64,000 nt of DNA, from assembly GCA_933228675.1 (NCBI GenBank), contig OW121743.1, forward strand, positions 92,071,998 to 92,135,997. Reading direction: 5' to 3'. The DNA comes from Stomorhina lunata (Eukaryota > Arthropoda > Insecta > Diptera > Rhiniidae). Of the stretch, positions 22,641 through 34,836 are shown piece after piece. How positions within the stretch are numbered: the first letter of the stretch is position 1; the number at the start of each line of letters is the position of its first letter. Made by a program: the position numbers and the translations under genes. The notes below the pieces were generated by a model that saw only the letters and a list, made by a program, of their open reading frames with translations, was not told the origin of the DNA and searched no databases.

Positions 22641-25600
22641 TCGAAAATTGATACTTTGACTATATATAGGAAATTTTTCGAAAATTGACAATTTATAGGA
22701 CATTTTTTGAAAATTGACTATTTATAGGAATTTTTTTGGAAATTGACTATTTATAGGAAATTTTTCGAAAATTTACTATTTACAGGAAATTTTTTGAAAA
22801 TTTACTATTTAAAGGAAATTTTTCGAAAATTGACTATTTATAGGAATCTTTTTTTAAAATTGACTATTCATAGGAAATTCTTTGAAAATTGAATATTTGA
22901 AGGAAATTTTTAAAAATTGACTATTTTTAGGATTTTTTTTTTGAAAATTTGCTATTTATGAGAAATTTTTTGAAAATTTTCTATATATAGGAATTTTTTT
23001 GAAAATTTACTATTTATGGGAAATTTTTTGAAAATTGACTATTTATAGGAAATTTTTCGAAAATTGACTATTTATAGGAAATTTTTCGAAAAATGACTTT
23101 TTATAGAAAATTTTTTGAAAATTGACTATTTATAAGAAATTTTTCGAAAATTGACTATATACTATTTTATATTTATATGAAAATTTTCGAAAATTTACTA
23201 TTTATAGGAAATTTTTCGAAAATTGACTATTTATAGGAAATTTTTCGAAAATTGACTCTTTATATGAAATTTTTCGAAAATTGACTCTCTATTTTAAAAT
23301 TGACTATTTATAGGAAATATTTTGAAAATTGACTATTTATAGGAAATTTTTCGAAAATTCGCTATTTATAGGAAATTTTTTGAAAATTGCCTTTTTATAG
23401 GAAATTTTTCGAAAATTGACTATTTATAGGAAATTTTTCGAAAATTGACTATTTATAGGAAATTTTTCGAAAATTGACTCTTTATATGAAATTTTTCGAA
23501 AATTGACTCTTTATTTTAAAATTGACTATTTATAGGAAATATTTTGAAAATTAACTATTTATAGGAAATTTTTCGAAAATTGACTATTTATAGGAAATTT
23601 TTTTGAAAATTGACTCTTTACTTATATTTTAAAACTGACTATTTATAGGAAATATTTTGAAAATTGACTATTTATAGGAAATTTTTCGAAAATTGACTAT
23701 TTATAGGAAATTTTTTGAAAATTGCCTTTTTATAGGAAATTTTTCGAAAATTGACTATTTATAGGAAATTTTTCGAAAATTTACTATTTATAGGAAATTT
23801 TTCGAAAATTGACTATTTATAGGAAATTTTTCGAAAATTGACTATTTATTGGAAATTTTTTGAAAATATACTCTTTTTTTAAAATTGACAATTTATAGGA
23901 AATTTTTTTAAAATTGACAATTTATAGGAATTTTTTTGAAAATTGAGTTTTTAGAGGAAATATTTTAAAAATTAACTATTTATAAAAAATTATTCGAAAA
24001 TTTATAGGAGATTTTTTGAAAATTGACTATTTATAAGAAATTTCTTGAAAATTGACTATTTACAGGACATCTTTTGAAAATTGAATACTTATAGGAAATT
24101 TTTCGAAAATTGACTCTTTATATGAAATTTTTCGAAAATTGACTCTTTATATGAAATTTTTCGAAAATTGACTCTTTATTTTAAAATTGACTATTTATAG
24201 GAAATATTTTGAAAATTGACTATTTATAGGAAATTTTTCGAAAATTGACTATTTATAGGAAATTTTTTGAAAATTGCCTTTTTATAGGAAATTTTTCGAA
24301 AATTGACTATTTATAGGAAATTTTTCGAAAATTGACTATTTATAGGAAATTTTTCGAAAATTGACTATTTATAGGAAATTTTTCGAAAATTGACTCTTTA
24401 TATGAAATTTTTCGAAAATTGACTCTTTATTTTAAAATTGACTATTTATAGGAGATATTTTGAAAATTGACTATTTATAGGAAATTTTTCGAAAATTGAC
24501 TATTTATAGGAAATTTTTTGAAAATTGACTCTTTATTTTAAAATTGACTATTTATAGGAAATATTTTGAAAACTGACTATTTATAGGAAATTTTTCGAAA
24601 ATTGACTATTTATAGGAAATTTGTTGAAAATTGACTCTTTATTTTAAAATTGACTATTTATAGGAAATATTTTGAAAACTGACTATTTATAGGAAATTTT
24701 TCGAAAATTGACTATTTATAGGAAATTTTTTGAAAATTGCCTTTTTATAGGAAATTTTTCGAAAATTGACTATTTATAGGAAATTTTTCGAAAATTGACT
24801 ATTTATAGGAAATTTTTCGAAAATTGACTATTTATAGGAAATTTTTCGAAAATTGACTATTTATAGGAAATTTTTCGAAAATTCATTATTTATAGGAAAT
24901 TTTTCGAAAATTGACTATTTATTGGAAATTTTTTGAAAATATACTCTTTTTTTAAAATTGACAATTTATAGGAAATTTTTTTAAAATTGACAATTTATAG
25001 GAATTTTTTTGAAAATTGAGTTTTTAGAGGAAATATTTTAAAAATTGACTATTTATAAAAAATTATTCGAAAATTTATAGGAGATTTTTTGAAAATTGAC
25101 TATTTATAAGAAATTTTTTGAAAATTGACTATTTACAGGACATTTTTTGAAAATTGAATACTTATAGGAAATTTTTCGCAAATTGACTATTTATAGGAAA
25201 TTTTTCGAAAATTGACTATTAATAGGAAATTTTACGAAAATTAACTATTTATAGGAAATTTTTCGAAAATTGAGTATTTATTGGAAATTTTTCGAAAATT
25301 TACTATTTATAGGAAAGTTTTCGAAAAATTACAATTTATAGGAAATTTTTCGAAAAATTACAATTTATAGGAAATTTTTCGAAAATTGAAAATTTATAGG
25401 AAATTTTTCGAAAATTTACTATTTATTTATAGGAAATATTTTTGAAAATTGACTATTTATTTATAGGGAATATTTTCGAAAATTGACTATTTATAGGAAA
25501 GTTTTCTCAAATTGACTATTTTTAAGAAATTTTTTGAAAATTGACTATAGGAAATTTTTGGAAAATTGAGTATTTCTAGGCAATTTTTTGAAATTGATTT

Positions 25601-25915
25601 TTTATAGAAAATTTTTTGAAAATTGACTCTTTATAGGAATTTTTTTTGAAAATTGACTATTTATAGGAAATATTTTGAAAAATTACTATTTATAGGAAAT
25701 TTTTTGAAAATTGACTAATAATAGGATTTTTTGTTGAAAATTGATTATTATAGGAAATTTTTCGAAAATTGACAATATATAGGAAATATTTTGAAAATTG
25801 ACTATTTATACGAAATTTTTTGAAAAATTACTATTTATAGGAAATTTTTTGAAAATTGACTATTAATAGGATATTTTTTTTTTTTTTTTTTGAAAATTGA
25901 CTATTTGTAATAAGT
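22641..25915 (+). repeat. 29-bp satellite array with higher-order duplication
   Basis: About 110 units of TTGACTATTTATAGGAAATT plus TTTCGAAAA. Irregular markers (ACTCTTTATTTTAAAATTG, ATTGCCTTTTTATAGG, TTTATAAAAAATTATTCG) recur in the same order. A block with GAAAATATACTCTTTTTTT starts at 23863 and again at 24936, and GAATACTTATAGG at 24083 and 25156, so a segment has been duplicated with an offset of 1073 bp. A poly-T run at 25873-25890 marks the frayed right end. Confidence 0.96.
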
Positions 25916-27405
25916 TTTATAGTCACATTTCTGGCCTTTTTCTGTGGACCACTGTGCACTTTAATCATAATATGTATTTATATATATATATAAATTTTTT
26001 GCATGTTACATTGTAATTATCTGTAAACAAAATACATGATATGTGACGATAAACACTCTACAGCCATTTCACAAGCTTGTTAATATTATTTTTTTTTCGC
26101 AATTCATTATTCGCTCCAAAAAACGCAACGTGTGAATTTTCACAGTCAATGTGTTATAACAAAACGTGTCACAATCGAGCAAAAAAAAAAAAAGAAAATC
26201 ACCAAAAAATTGTTTTTTTATATTCCATAATTTTTAAAGTTGTTTTCTGCATCGTTAAAATCACCAAACATTTAACATGATGATCAATTTTTATCGTTAT
26301 TGATCAAGCTCAAGTCTTGTCTCATGTCTCGCTTGTAATATTTTTAGTACATTTAGGTCATGGTTCCTGTTGGAACGAGTTACTCCATACATTTATCGCT
26401 TCCTTATAAAATGTTCTTTTCTTATCTTTTTATATGAATTAAAGCATTTTTTCATTATATTTAAATAAATGTATGTTAAATTTGTTAGCTCCACTTAATT
26501 ACAATTTAATTAAATTTTTAAAGGTTTTAGTGTTACAAATAACTTTTTCAACAAAGTTCTTAAGGATTACTTTCTTATATCTTGTTCATATATAATTTGA
26601 CTGAATTGCTGGAACAACTGGTGGTTAACTGTTTTTTATCTTTAATCGTATTTGTTTTTTCAGTCCTTTAGAATTTTTGTTTAAAATGATTTTATAATTT
26701 TAGATTTGTGCCTTAAGATATGCAATGGTAATTATATACATTTATCTTTCATTTGATCTTTTTCTGATTTGATTTAGTGTTGCCACTTTGATCGTTGATT
26801 CTTATTGTTCATCAAATTGAATTTTAATTGATAATAAATTTTTTATCTTAACTTATTATTGACACGCCTGATGGTCTCGAAAATCTTGATGGTAATTTTG
26901 ATCAATTTTGAGGTAATTACTGAAGGCAATTAAAATTTTTTGTTATTTTATTGACACAAAGATAAGTCAAATAAAAAATCTAAAAGTACTAAATAGTTAA
27001 TATTATGATAAAAAATAACAAATTGAAAAAATTAAAGATCTGAAATTAAGTTTTGTGAGCTGAAAGATCATATTGACATACAAAATTTTTCAGTTCAAAA
27101 TATGTATGTAAGAACTTTCTTTGTTGAAATAAACTCAAAATATGTTTTAGTAATAATGACTGGATTTTTTATATCACTGTGCTCTTTAATAAGGAAGAAT
27201 TTGAATCGAAATGTCTTGGAATCATTCAAAAATTCATAAACACTAGAAGAGAAATTAATACCGTTTTTATTGCATATTTTAAGGGAGGCAGCTTTAAATA
27301 GGTTGATTGTTATAGATAAGACAAAAAAAAACAACAAAAATTATTGAAAATACCGAAATTGCATGAAATTTTTAACAAATTCGAATGAATTATACTTTTT
27401 TCTAT
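25916..27405. other. Unique AT-rich spacer between inverted satellite arrays
   Basis: It contains a TA-rich run at about 25976-25995. Frames at 26077-26280 and 27095-27337 have no recognisable product. It separates the plus-oriented array on the left from the minus-oriented array on the right. Confidence 0.5.
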
Positions 27406-29520
27406 ATGTAGTAAATTTTTGAAAAAATTTCCTACAAATATTAAATTTTCGAAAAATTCCTATATATAGTAAATTTTCGAAAAATTTCAATTTAAAAAAT
27501 TTCTAATCTAATTTAAATAAGAAATTAATATAAAAACTCATATAAGCAAAATTTTCTCAAAATTTCCTATAAAAAATCAATTTTCGAAAAATTTCCTATA
27601 AATAGTAAATTTTCGAAAATTTTCCTATAAATAGTCAATTTTCGAAAAATTCCTGTAAATAGTAAATTTTCGAAAAATTTTCTTATAAATAGTAAATTTT
27701 CGAAAAATTTCCTATAAATAGTCAATTTTCGAAAAATTTTCTATAAATAGTCAATTTTCGAAAAATTTCCTATAATAAGTAAATTTTCGAAAAACTCTTT
27801 ATAAATAGTCAATTTTCGAAAAAGTTTCCTATAAATAGTAAATGTTCGAAAAATTTCCTATAAATAGTGAATTTTCGAAAAATTTCCTATAAATAGTCAA
27901 TTTTCGAAAAATTTCCTATAAATAATCAATTTTCGAAAAATTTCCTATAAATAGTCAATTTTCGAAAAATTTCCTATCAATAGTAAAATTTCGAAAAATA
28001 TCCTTTAAATAGTTAATTTGCAAAATATTTCTTATAAAAAGAAAATTTTTTTAAAATTTTCGAAAAATTTCCTTAAGTCAATTTTCGAAAAATTTCCTTT
28101 AAATAGTAAATTTAAAAAAAAAATCCAATAAATATCAATTTCCGAAAAAATTTCATTTAAATAGTAAATTTTCGAAAAATTTCCTATAAATAGTCAATTT
28201 TCGAAAATTTTCTACAATTAGTGAATTTTCGAATAATTTCCTATAAATAGTCAATTTTCGAAAAATTTCCTATAAATAGTCAATTTTCGAAAATTTTCAT
28301 ATAAATAGTAAATTTTCGATAACTTTCCTATAAATAGTCAATTTTCGAAAAATTTCCAATAAATAGTCATTTTTTAAAAAATTTCCTATAAATAGTCAAT
28401 TTTTGAAAAATTTCCTATAAAGAAAAAATTTTCGAAAAATTTCCTATAAATAGTCAATTTTCGAAAAATTTCCTATAAATAGTCAATTTTCGAAAAATTT
28501 CCTATAAATAGTCAGTTTTCGAAAAATTTCCTATAAATAGTCAATTTTAGAAAATTTTCCTATAAATAGTAATTTTTCGAAAAATTTCCTATAAATAGTC
28601 AATTTTCCAAAAACTTCCTTAAATAGTCAATTTTCGAAAAATTTCCTATAAATAGTCAATTTTCTAAAAATTTTTCATAAATAGCCAATTTCCGAAAAAT
28701 TTCCTAAAATAGTCGACTTTCGCAAAATTTCCTATAATTAGCAAATTTTAGAAAAATTTCCTATAAATAGTCATTTTTAGAAAAACTTCCGATAAATAGT
28801 CAAGTTTTGAAAACTTAAATTTTCGAAAATTTTCATATAAATAGTCATTTTTCGAAAAAAAAATTCCTATAAATAGTAAATTTTCGAAAAAATTTTTTAT
28901 AAATAGAAATAGAAAAATTTCCTATAAATTGTGAATTTTCGATAAATTTCGTATAAATAGTCAATTTTCGAAAAATTTCCTATAAATAGTCAATTTTCGA
29001 AAAATTTCCTATAAATAGTCAATTTTCGAAAATTTTCCTATAAATAGTCAATTTTCGAAAAATATCAAAAAAAAAGTAAATTTTCGAAAAATTTGCAATA
29101 AAAAGAAAATTTTTTAAAAAATTGCTATAAAAAATAGTAATTTTTTTAAAAATAAGTAAATTTTCGAAAAATTTCCTATAAATAGTCAATTTTCCAAAAA
29201 TTTAGTATAAATAATCAATTTTCAAAATATTCCTAAAAATAGTCTATTTTAGAGAAATTCCTATAAGTAGTTAATTTTAGAAAAATTTTCTATAAATAGT
29301 CAATTTTCGAAAAACTGAAAAATTTACTATAAATAGTAAATTTTAAAAAAATTTCTATAAAAAGAAAACTTTCGAAAATTTTCTAAAAATATTAAATTTT
29401 CAAAAAATGTCCTATCTGAAAAATTTCCTATAAATAGAAAATTTTTGAGAAATTTCCTAAGACTATTTTCGAAAAAAATTTTATAAATAGTCAATTTTTG
29501 AAAAATTTCCTACAAATTGT
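27406..29520 (-). repeat. 29-bp satellite array, reverse orientation
   Basis: Units of TTTCCTATAAATAGTCAATT plus TTCGAAAAA, the reverse complement of the 20.4-25.9 kb unit; about 70 copies, moderately diverged. Together the two arrays form a very large inverted pair, about 5.5 kb and 2.1 kb, with a 1.5-kb spacer. The right edge lies 70 bp from the presumed 3' end of the yellow transcript. Confidence 0.95.
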
Positions 29521-29589
29521 TTTATGTTGTGGTTTACCTTTACATTTTTTGATATCAAAAAAAAAATATCACACATTTTTTTAAAAAAC

Positions 29590-29969
29590 TTTATTTTAAA
29601 CTTATTTTTATTTATTAAACATAAAAGATCGATTTCACTACATGTTTAAAATAAAATAAAAAAATAATAATTATATGTAAAAAAAATGAACATGCAATGG
29701 AAAATGCTACATAAATAAAATTTGATTTTGAAGAAAAAAAAAAAATAATACTTGATAAGAAGAAAGATATAATTTTTTTAGAATGTAAGAATTGTGATAA
29801 ACAATTTTGGCTAAAAATGCAAAAGAAAAGTGATTGAAAATATTTAATTGCTTACAATTGCTATTAAACTTTAAAATACAATAGACTAATATAATTTAAA
29901 ACAGTTGGCCAAATGAGTTAAATATATTTTTTTGTGGTTCATGATGATTATTATGATTAACTGGTTGTC
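29590..29969 (-). other. y: yellow 3' untranslated region (predicted)
   Basis: Sequence downstream of the stop codon on the minus strand. The first AATAAA signals met are at 29616-29611 and 29595-29590, giving a 3' UTR of roughly 360-400 nt. No closer canonical signal was seen. The true cleavage site needs transcript data. Confidence 0.55.
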
Positions 29970-31288
29970 TTAATGATGATGATGGCGCCACCAGTTGGAG
30001 TTGCGGGATGTAACGTAATTCTTCAAACCATCAGGTTGAGCAGTATGAGCTGCTAGTTGTATAGGAGGGAATAGATGAGGACCATTGGAGGCTTCATAGG
30101 TTAAGCCATTTTGTTGATTGTACACAAAGGTCTTAGGAACATCGACCTTTTGACTGGCATAGGATGGCAAATAGTTAGGAGAGGGATGAGCCACTTGAAT
30201 TATAGTGGGTTTTTGAGGAACTGGTGCTATATAATGTTTAGTAGGATAGAGAGGATTTTGTTTGGGTATAGAGACAGAGTTGGAAGGACCATAGACAGTG
30301 CTACGTTGATCGCAAACGGTGCCCTCGATAAGAGTACTAAGGGGAGCAGTGTAGATACGGAAGTTAACATCATTATAGTCAAGATCGGCCAACAAGAATA
30401 CAGGCATACGATCGGATAATACCCAAACATTTTTGGTTTCATCAATAATAACATCAGCAGGGAATACCAAGCCCACATCATCACGATCTACAATACCATG
30501 ATATTCGGGTGAATAAGGCATAGATGAGTGCCAGCAGCCAACAGCATTTTGATCGATCAAGTTAAACAATTCAACACCATCATCACTCATAACATGAGAA
30601 GTTGTATGAGCATTGGGACCACGTTCATCCAAAGCCACAAAATCATGGAAGCTATCCTCTACTCTGGTTTCATCTCTCAAAATACGTGTGGATACAGCAA
30701 ATTGTCTATGACTAGCCAAAGGACTGAAGTACAAGGTACGGAAACCATCTGAGCGAATTGGTGATAAAGACATGCCAAAGATACCCTCTTCACCCCATTG
30801 GAAGTTCAAGCCAGCAATATTGTAATCGCCTCTCAAAGGATCGGGGAAGAAGAAAGAATGAGCCGAGAAACGCCAAGACTTGTTTTGTTCCCACGAATAG
30901 GCGACCAAACCATAACCCAATTCATCGGAGAAATAGGCATAGGCATCATCACAAGATTTACCAATATCCACAGCAATATTAGCAATAAAGGTATTGGCAT
31001 TTGTATCATCAGCTCTCAGTTCATAGCGGCGTATACGTGTATTTGTTTGTAAATCAAATACATTGACAGCATAGGGACAAGGATTGGTGGTGGTATTACC
31101 AATACCCACAGTACCAGTATCCAAAACCCAAAGACGACCACACTCATCAGCATGAATACGATATGCTGTCGTTATACTGTTGGCACAATCACCAGCTGTA
31201 TTACTGCGCCAATCGGGGTAGGGGATTAAAGCAGGAGATCCAGTAACACTATGATCCATATTGATGTAAGTCAATGTGGCTGGTATAC
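29970..31288 (-). CDS. y: Yellow protein, exon 2 (main coding exon, 3' terminal)
   Basis: Yellow is a secreted cuticle-associated protein of the MRJP/Yellow family needed for black (dopamine) melanin patterning. This exon encodes 438 complete residues plus the last two bases of a split Gly codon, ending in TAA at 29972-29970. It begins with IPATLTYINMDHSVTGSPAL, near identical to Drosophila Yellow where exon 2 starts. Conserved segments follow in family order: IPYPDWRSNTAGDCANS, DECGRLWVLDTGTVGIG, FIANIAVDIGKSCDDAYAYF, FQWGEEGIFGMSLSP, DQNAVGCWHSSMPYSP, NVWVLSDRMPVFLLADLDY. All family cysteines seen in fly Yellow (GDC, DEC, NPC, KSC, VGC, TVC) are present, with N-glycosylation sequons NTT and NKS. 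The Pro/Ser linker near the C-terminus appears about 20 residues shorter than in Drosophila, and the tail ends WWRHHHH. GC content is much higher than the flanks and there is no frameshift. The signal peptide and first ~80 residues must lie in exon 1, outside the window. Confidence 0.97.
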
Positions 31289-31335
31289 CTGAAAAAAAAA
31301 ATTAAGAAAAAAACAAAAATATAAATTAACAAGCT
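31289..31335 (-). promoter_or_regulatory. y: 3' splice acceptor of yellow intron 1
   Basis: On the minus strand a run of T (TTTTTTTTTTC) leads into AG at 31290-31289, immediately before GTATACCAGCC. A CTTAAT word about 20 bases upstream is a plausible branch point. The intron is phase 1: the first base of the Gly codon must come from exon 1. The frame and protein match (G-IPATLTYINM) decide this boundary. Confidence 0.93.
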
Positions 31336-31829
31336 TTACATCAAACTGAATAAAATGAGGAAAAAGTGATTGTTTGGAACTAATTGTTAGTTTTGTGCAC
31401 TCAACATTTGTTTTTTTTATGTTGTCTAATCTCTATGCTAAATGATTTATTGCATCAGTATTTTGAAATTGATATATTGCCACTCATTATAAAAGCAACA
31501 GAAAATTTTAAATTATGGTCTGCCGGCAGGCAGATTATTTCAAAATTTTTCACAAATTTCTTAACTTGACTGAACAAATCGTTAAGTGACAGTACTTGAA
31601 TTTATTAACAAATTGTTCATGCCTTGATAATTTTTAACATTAATATTTGTTCATAGTTTAACATAGGGTTCAATAACAGTGGATATAACAGTTATGGGAG
31701 GCATATATGAAGCACAAAAGTGTTGCATGTCTTAAGGATGAAAATTTAAAGAAATAAGTGTTATACAAAAATGATTTATTGCATCAGTATTTTGAAATTG
31801 ATATATTGCCAGAGATGGAAAACTGAATA
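31336..31829. other. Intron sequence with a 43-bp exact direct repeat
   Basis: AAATGATTTATTGCATCAGT continuing for 43 bases occurs identically at 31440-31482 and 31769-31811 (offset 329). No gene is seen; the 61-residue frame at 31384-31569 has no coding character. Confidence 0.6.
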
Positions 31830-34345
31830 TATATTAATAGATATTATTATATATATTAAAAAAAATTATAAATTTTGTTGTAAAATATTTTTCAAAATTT
31901 TTGTATTTTTATACAAATAAGTTTTTTAAATTTTACAATTTTTTAGAAAAATTTTATAAATTTTACTATTTTTTGATATAGAAATTTGTATATTTTTATA
32001 TAAGAAAATGTTCTAAATTTTACAATTTTTATAAAGAAAGTTTTTCACAATTTAAATATAAAAAATATAAATATATTCTAAAAATTACTTTTTCAATAGG
32101 AAAATCTTCTATTTTTCTAAAGGGAAATTTGCGAAAAAATTTTTTAAATTTTAAATTTTTCTATATGGAAATTTTACTAAATTTCAAATTTTTTTAATAC
32201 AAAACTTTTTAAAATTTGACTTTTTTTTTCATTAGGAGACTTTTCAAAATTTTAATATTTTTTGAAAATTTTACTATATTTTCAATAAGAAAATTTTAAA
32301 AATTTTACTATTTTTTAAAAAGGAAACTTTTCAAAATTTTACTATTTTTTAAAAAGGAATCTTTTCAAAATTGTACTATTTCTAAAATAGGAAAATTTTA
32401 AAAATATTACTATTTTTTCAATAAGAAAATTTTCAAAATTTTACAATTTTTTAAAAAGGAAACTTTTTCAAAATTTTACTATTTTTTAAAAAAGAAACTT
32501 TTCAAAATTGTATTACTTTTTAAAAAGGAAACTTTTCAAACTTTTCCCATTTCTAAAAATTTTCAAAATATTACAATTTTTCAAATAGGACAATTTTCAA
32601 AATTTTACTATATTTTAAACAGGGAAATTTTCAAAATTTTACAATCTTTTAAATAGGAAAATTTTCAAAATTTTACAATTTTTTTAATAGGAAAATTTTC
32701 CAAATTTTACTATCTTTTAAATAGGAACATTTTTAAAATTTTACTATTTTTTAAATAGGAACATTTTTAAAATTTTACTATTTTTTAAATAGGAAAATTT
32801 TCAAAATTTTACTATTTTATAAATAAGAAAATTTTTAAAAATTTTGCTACTTTTTAAATAGAAAAATTTTTAAAATTTGACTATATTTTAAATAGGAAAA
32901 TTTTCAAAATTTGAGTATTTTTTAAATAGGAAAATTTTCAAAATTTTACTACTTTTTAAATAGGAAAATTTTCAAAATTTTACTTTTTTATTAATATAAA
33001 AATTTTTATAATTTTGTTATTTTTTTTAATAGGAAAATTTTCAAAATTTCACTATTTTTTAAATAGGAAAATTTTCAAAATTTTACTATTTTTTAAATAG
33101 GAAAATTTTCAAAATTTTACTATTGTTTAAATAGGAAAATTTTCAAAACTTTACTACTTTTTAAATAGGAAAATTTTCAAAATTTTACTATTTTTTAAAT
33201 AGGAAAATTTTCAAAATTTTACCATTTTTTTTTAAATATGAAAATTTTTAAAATTTAATATTTTTATTAATATAAACATTTTTTAATTTTTACTGTTTAT
33301 TAAATAGGAAAATTTTATAAATTTTACTATTTTTTAATAGGAGTATTTTTAAAATTACATTTTTTTTAAATAGGAACATTTTCAAAATTTTATTTTTTTT
33401 TAAATTGAAACATTTTCAAAATTTTACAATTTTGTATATAGGAAAATTTTAGAAATTTTACTGTTTTTTAAATGGTAAAATTTTCAAAATTTTACTATTT
33501 TTAAAATAGGAAGATTTTCAAAATTTTACTTTTTTTTATAAAAATATTTTCTTTGGAAAATTTTTCGAAAAAAATTTTGACAAATAAATTTTCTATGAAA
33601 AATTTTGATAAAAAAATTTTTTATAAAAAAAATTTTGGTAAAAAATTTTCTTTAGAAAAATTTTTGATAAGAAAGTTTTTTATAGAAAAATTTTTGGTAA
33701 AAAAATTTTTGATAAAAAAAAATTCTATGGAAATATTTTTGATAAAAAAGAAACTCATGACCTTTTTAAAACATGAAATTTTTCAAAATTTGACTATTTT
33801 TTAGAGAGGAAAATTCTCAATATTGTACTATTTTTAAATGGGAAATTTTCAAAATTTTACAATTTTTCAAAATTTTACAATTTTTCAAAATTTTATTTTT
33901 TTTTTTTCAATACGAAAATTTTCAAAATTGTACCATTTTTCATAAGAAAAATTTTACTATTAATTATATAGGAAAATATTAAAAACTTTGCAATTTTTTC
34001 TGAAGGAAAATCTGTTTATTATTTTGTTATAATAAAATTTTATTTTTTTTTTTCTATAGAAATATTTTCAAATTTTCTATTTGTTGTATGGAAAATTTTT
34101 CTAAATTTTACTATTTTTATATAGGATAATTTTAAAAGTTTTACTATTTTTTCTATAGGAATATTTTTTTAATTTCTAGGAAATTTTTTAAAATTGTACT
34201 ATTTTTTGTTCAGAAAAACTTTTAAAATTTAACTTTTTTACATTTTCTAGAAAATTTTTAAACTTTTTGCTTTAGAGAAATTTTAACATTTTTACTTTTT
34301 AGAGATAAACTTTATTATTTATATAAAATTTTTATTATTTATAGG
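31830..34345. repeat. ~34-bp degenerate satellite array (TTTTTTAAATAGGAAAATTT type)
   Basis: Units of AAAATTTTACTATTTTTTAA plus ATAGGAAAATTTTC. The best preserved block is 32640-33230; both ends decay. A different sub-block at 33540-33760 (GATAAAAAAATTTTTTATA, GGAAAATTTTTCGAAAAAAA) resembles the 37.0-38.5 kb array. The array lies 540 bp upstream of the yellow splice acceptor and would be transcribed as intron. Its right edge abuts a beta-type MITE terminus at 34367. Confidence 0.94.
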
Positions 34346-34366
34346 AAATCTTTATACACAAATGAT

Positions 34367-34416
34367 TCTAAAATATCTTAAATTTTGATTGATATACAAT
34401 GCGACGACTTTGGCAC
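34367..34416 (+). mobile_element. Beta MITE right-end fragment at the satellite edge
   Basis: TAAAATATCTTAAATTTTGA then TTGATATACAATGCGACGACTTTGGC matches the beta right terminus (ATATCTTACATTTCGATCGATATCGAATTCGGCGATTTGGC at 18.7 kb) with scattered substitutions. It directly follows the satellite array, as at 38.58 kb. Confidence 0.6.
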
Positions 34417-34517
34417 AGTTTTCATAATTTGAATATTTAAAAATTCTATAATTTCTAGAATTTTTTTTAAAAATTTAGCTATTTGTGGGAAAAATTTCAA
34501 TAATCGGATGACGTCAG

Positions 34518-34829
34518 GGGCCAAATCGTCACATTCTATATCGATAGAAAACTCTAACATTTTAGCAAATATTGTGTAACTTACCTTAGGGATTTTCAAA
34601 ATAATTTATTTTGCAAAAAGTTTAATGCATTTAATATCTAAACATATCCGTCTGTTTATCTAAATATTAAGTTTAAATGAAATTATTTTACTATTTTACT
34701 TCTGACAAATAAGTTTAATGCAGTGAACCTTAGAGCTTATATTATTTAGATTATCCTAAAAGTATGCTACACAAATATTTCCGAAATATCTTACATTTCG
34801 ATCAATATGGAATGCAGCAATTTAGCCGA
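34518..34829 (+). mobile_element. Beta MITE, ~312 bp
   Basis: Left end GGGCCAAATCGTCACATTCT after CAG (34515-34517); right end ATGGAATGCAGCAATTTAGCC, slightly eroded. Interior shared with the copies at 18411 and 39804 (TTTAGCAAATATTGTGTAAC, ATCCTAAAAGTATGCTACAC). No coding capacity. Confidence 0.82.
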
Positions 34830-34836
34830 AGATCTG

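Noticed and set aside
22497..22703. 68-residue minus-strand ORF with a mixed-composition segment
   Set aside because: Composition is less biased than its neighbours, but there is no recognised domain and the end runs into satellite; not enough to call a gene.
30111..31052. Plus-strand and alternative-frame ORFs of 74-102 residues across the yellow exon
   Set aside because: They are shadows of the highly coding minus-strand frame; none has independent support.
31274..31274. Reading yellow as starting at the TTG codon (31274) as a complete 434-residue protein
   Set aside because: TTG is not a plausible start here; homology and frame continue upstream to the splice acceptor at 31289, and the N-terminal signal peptide is missing.
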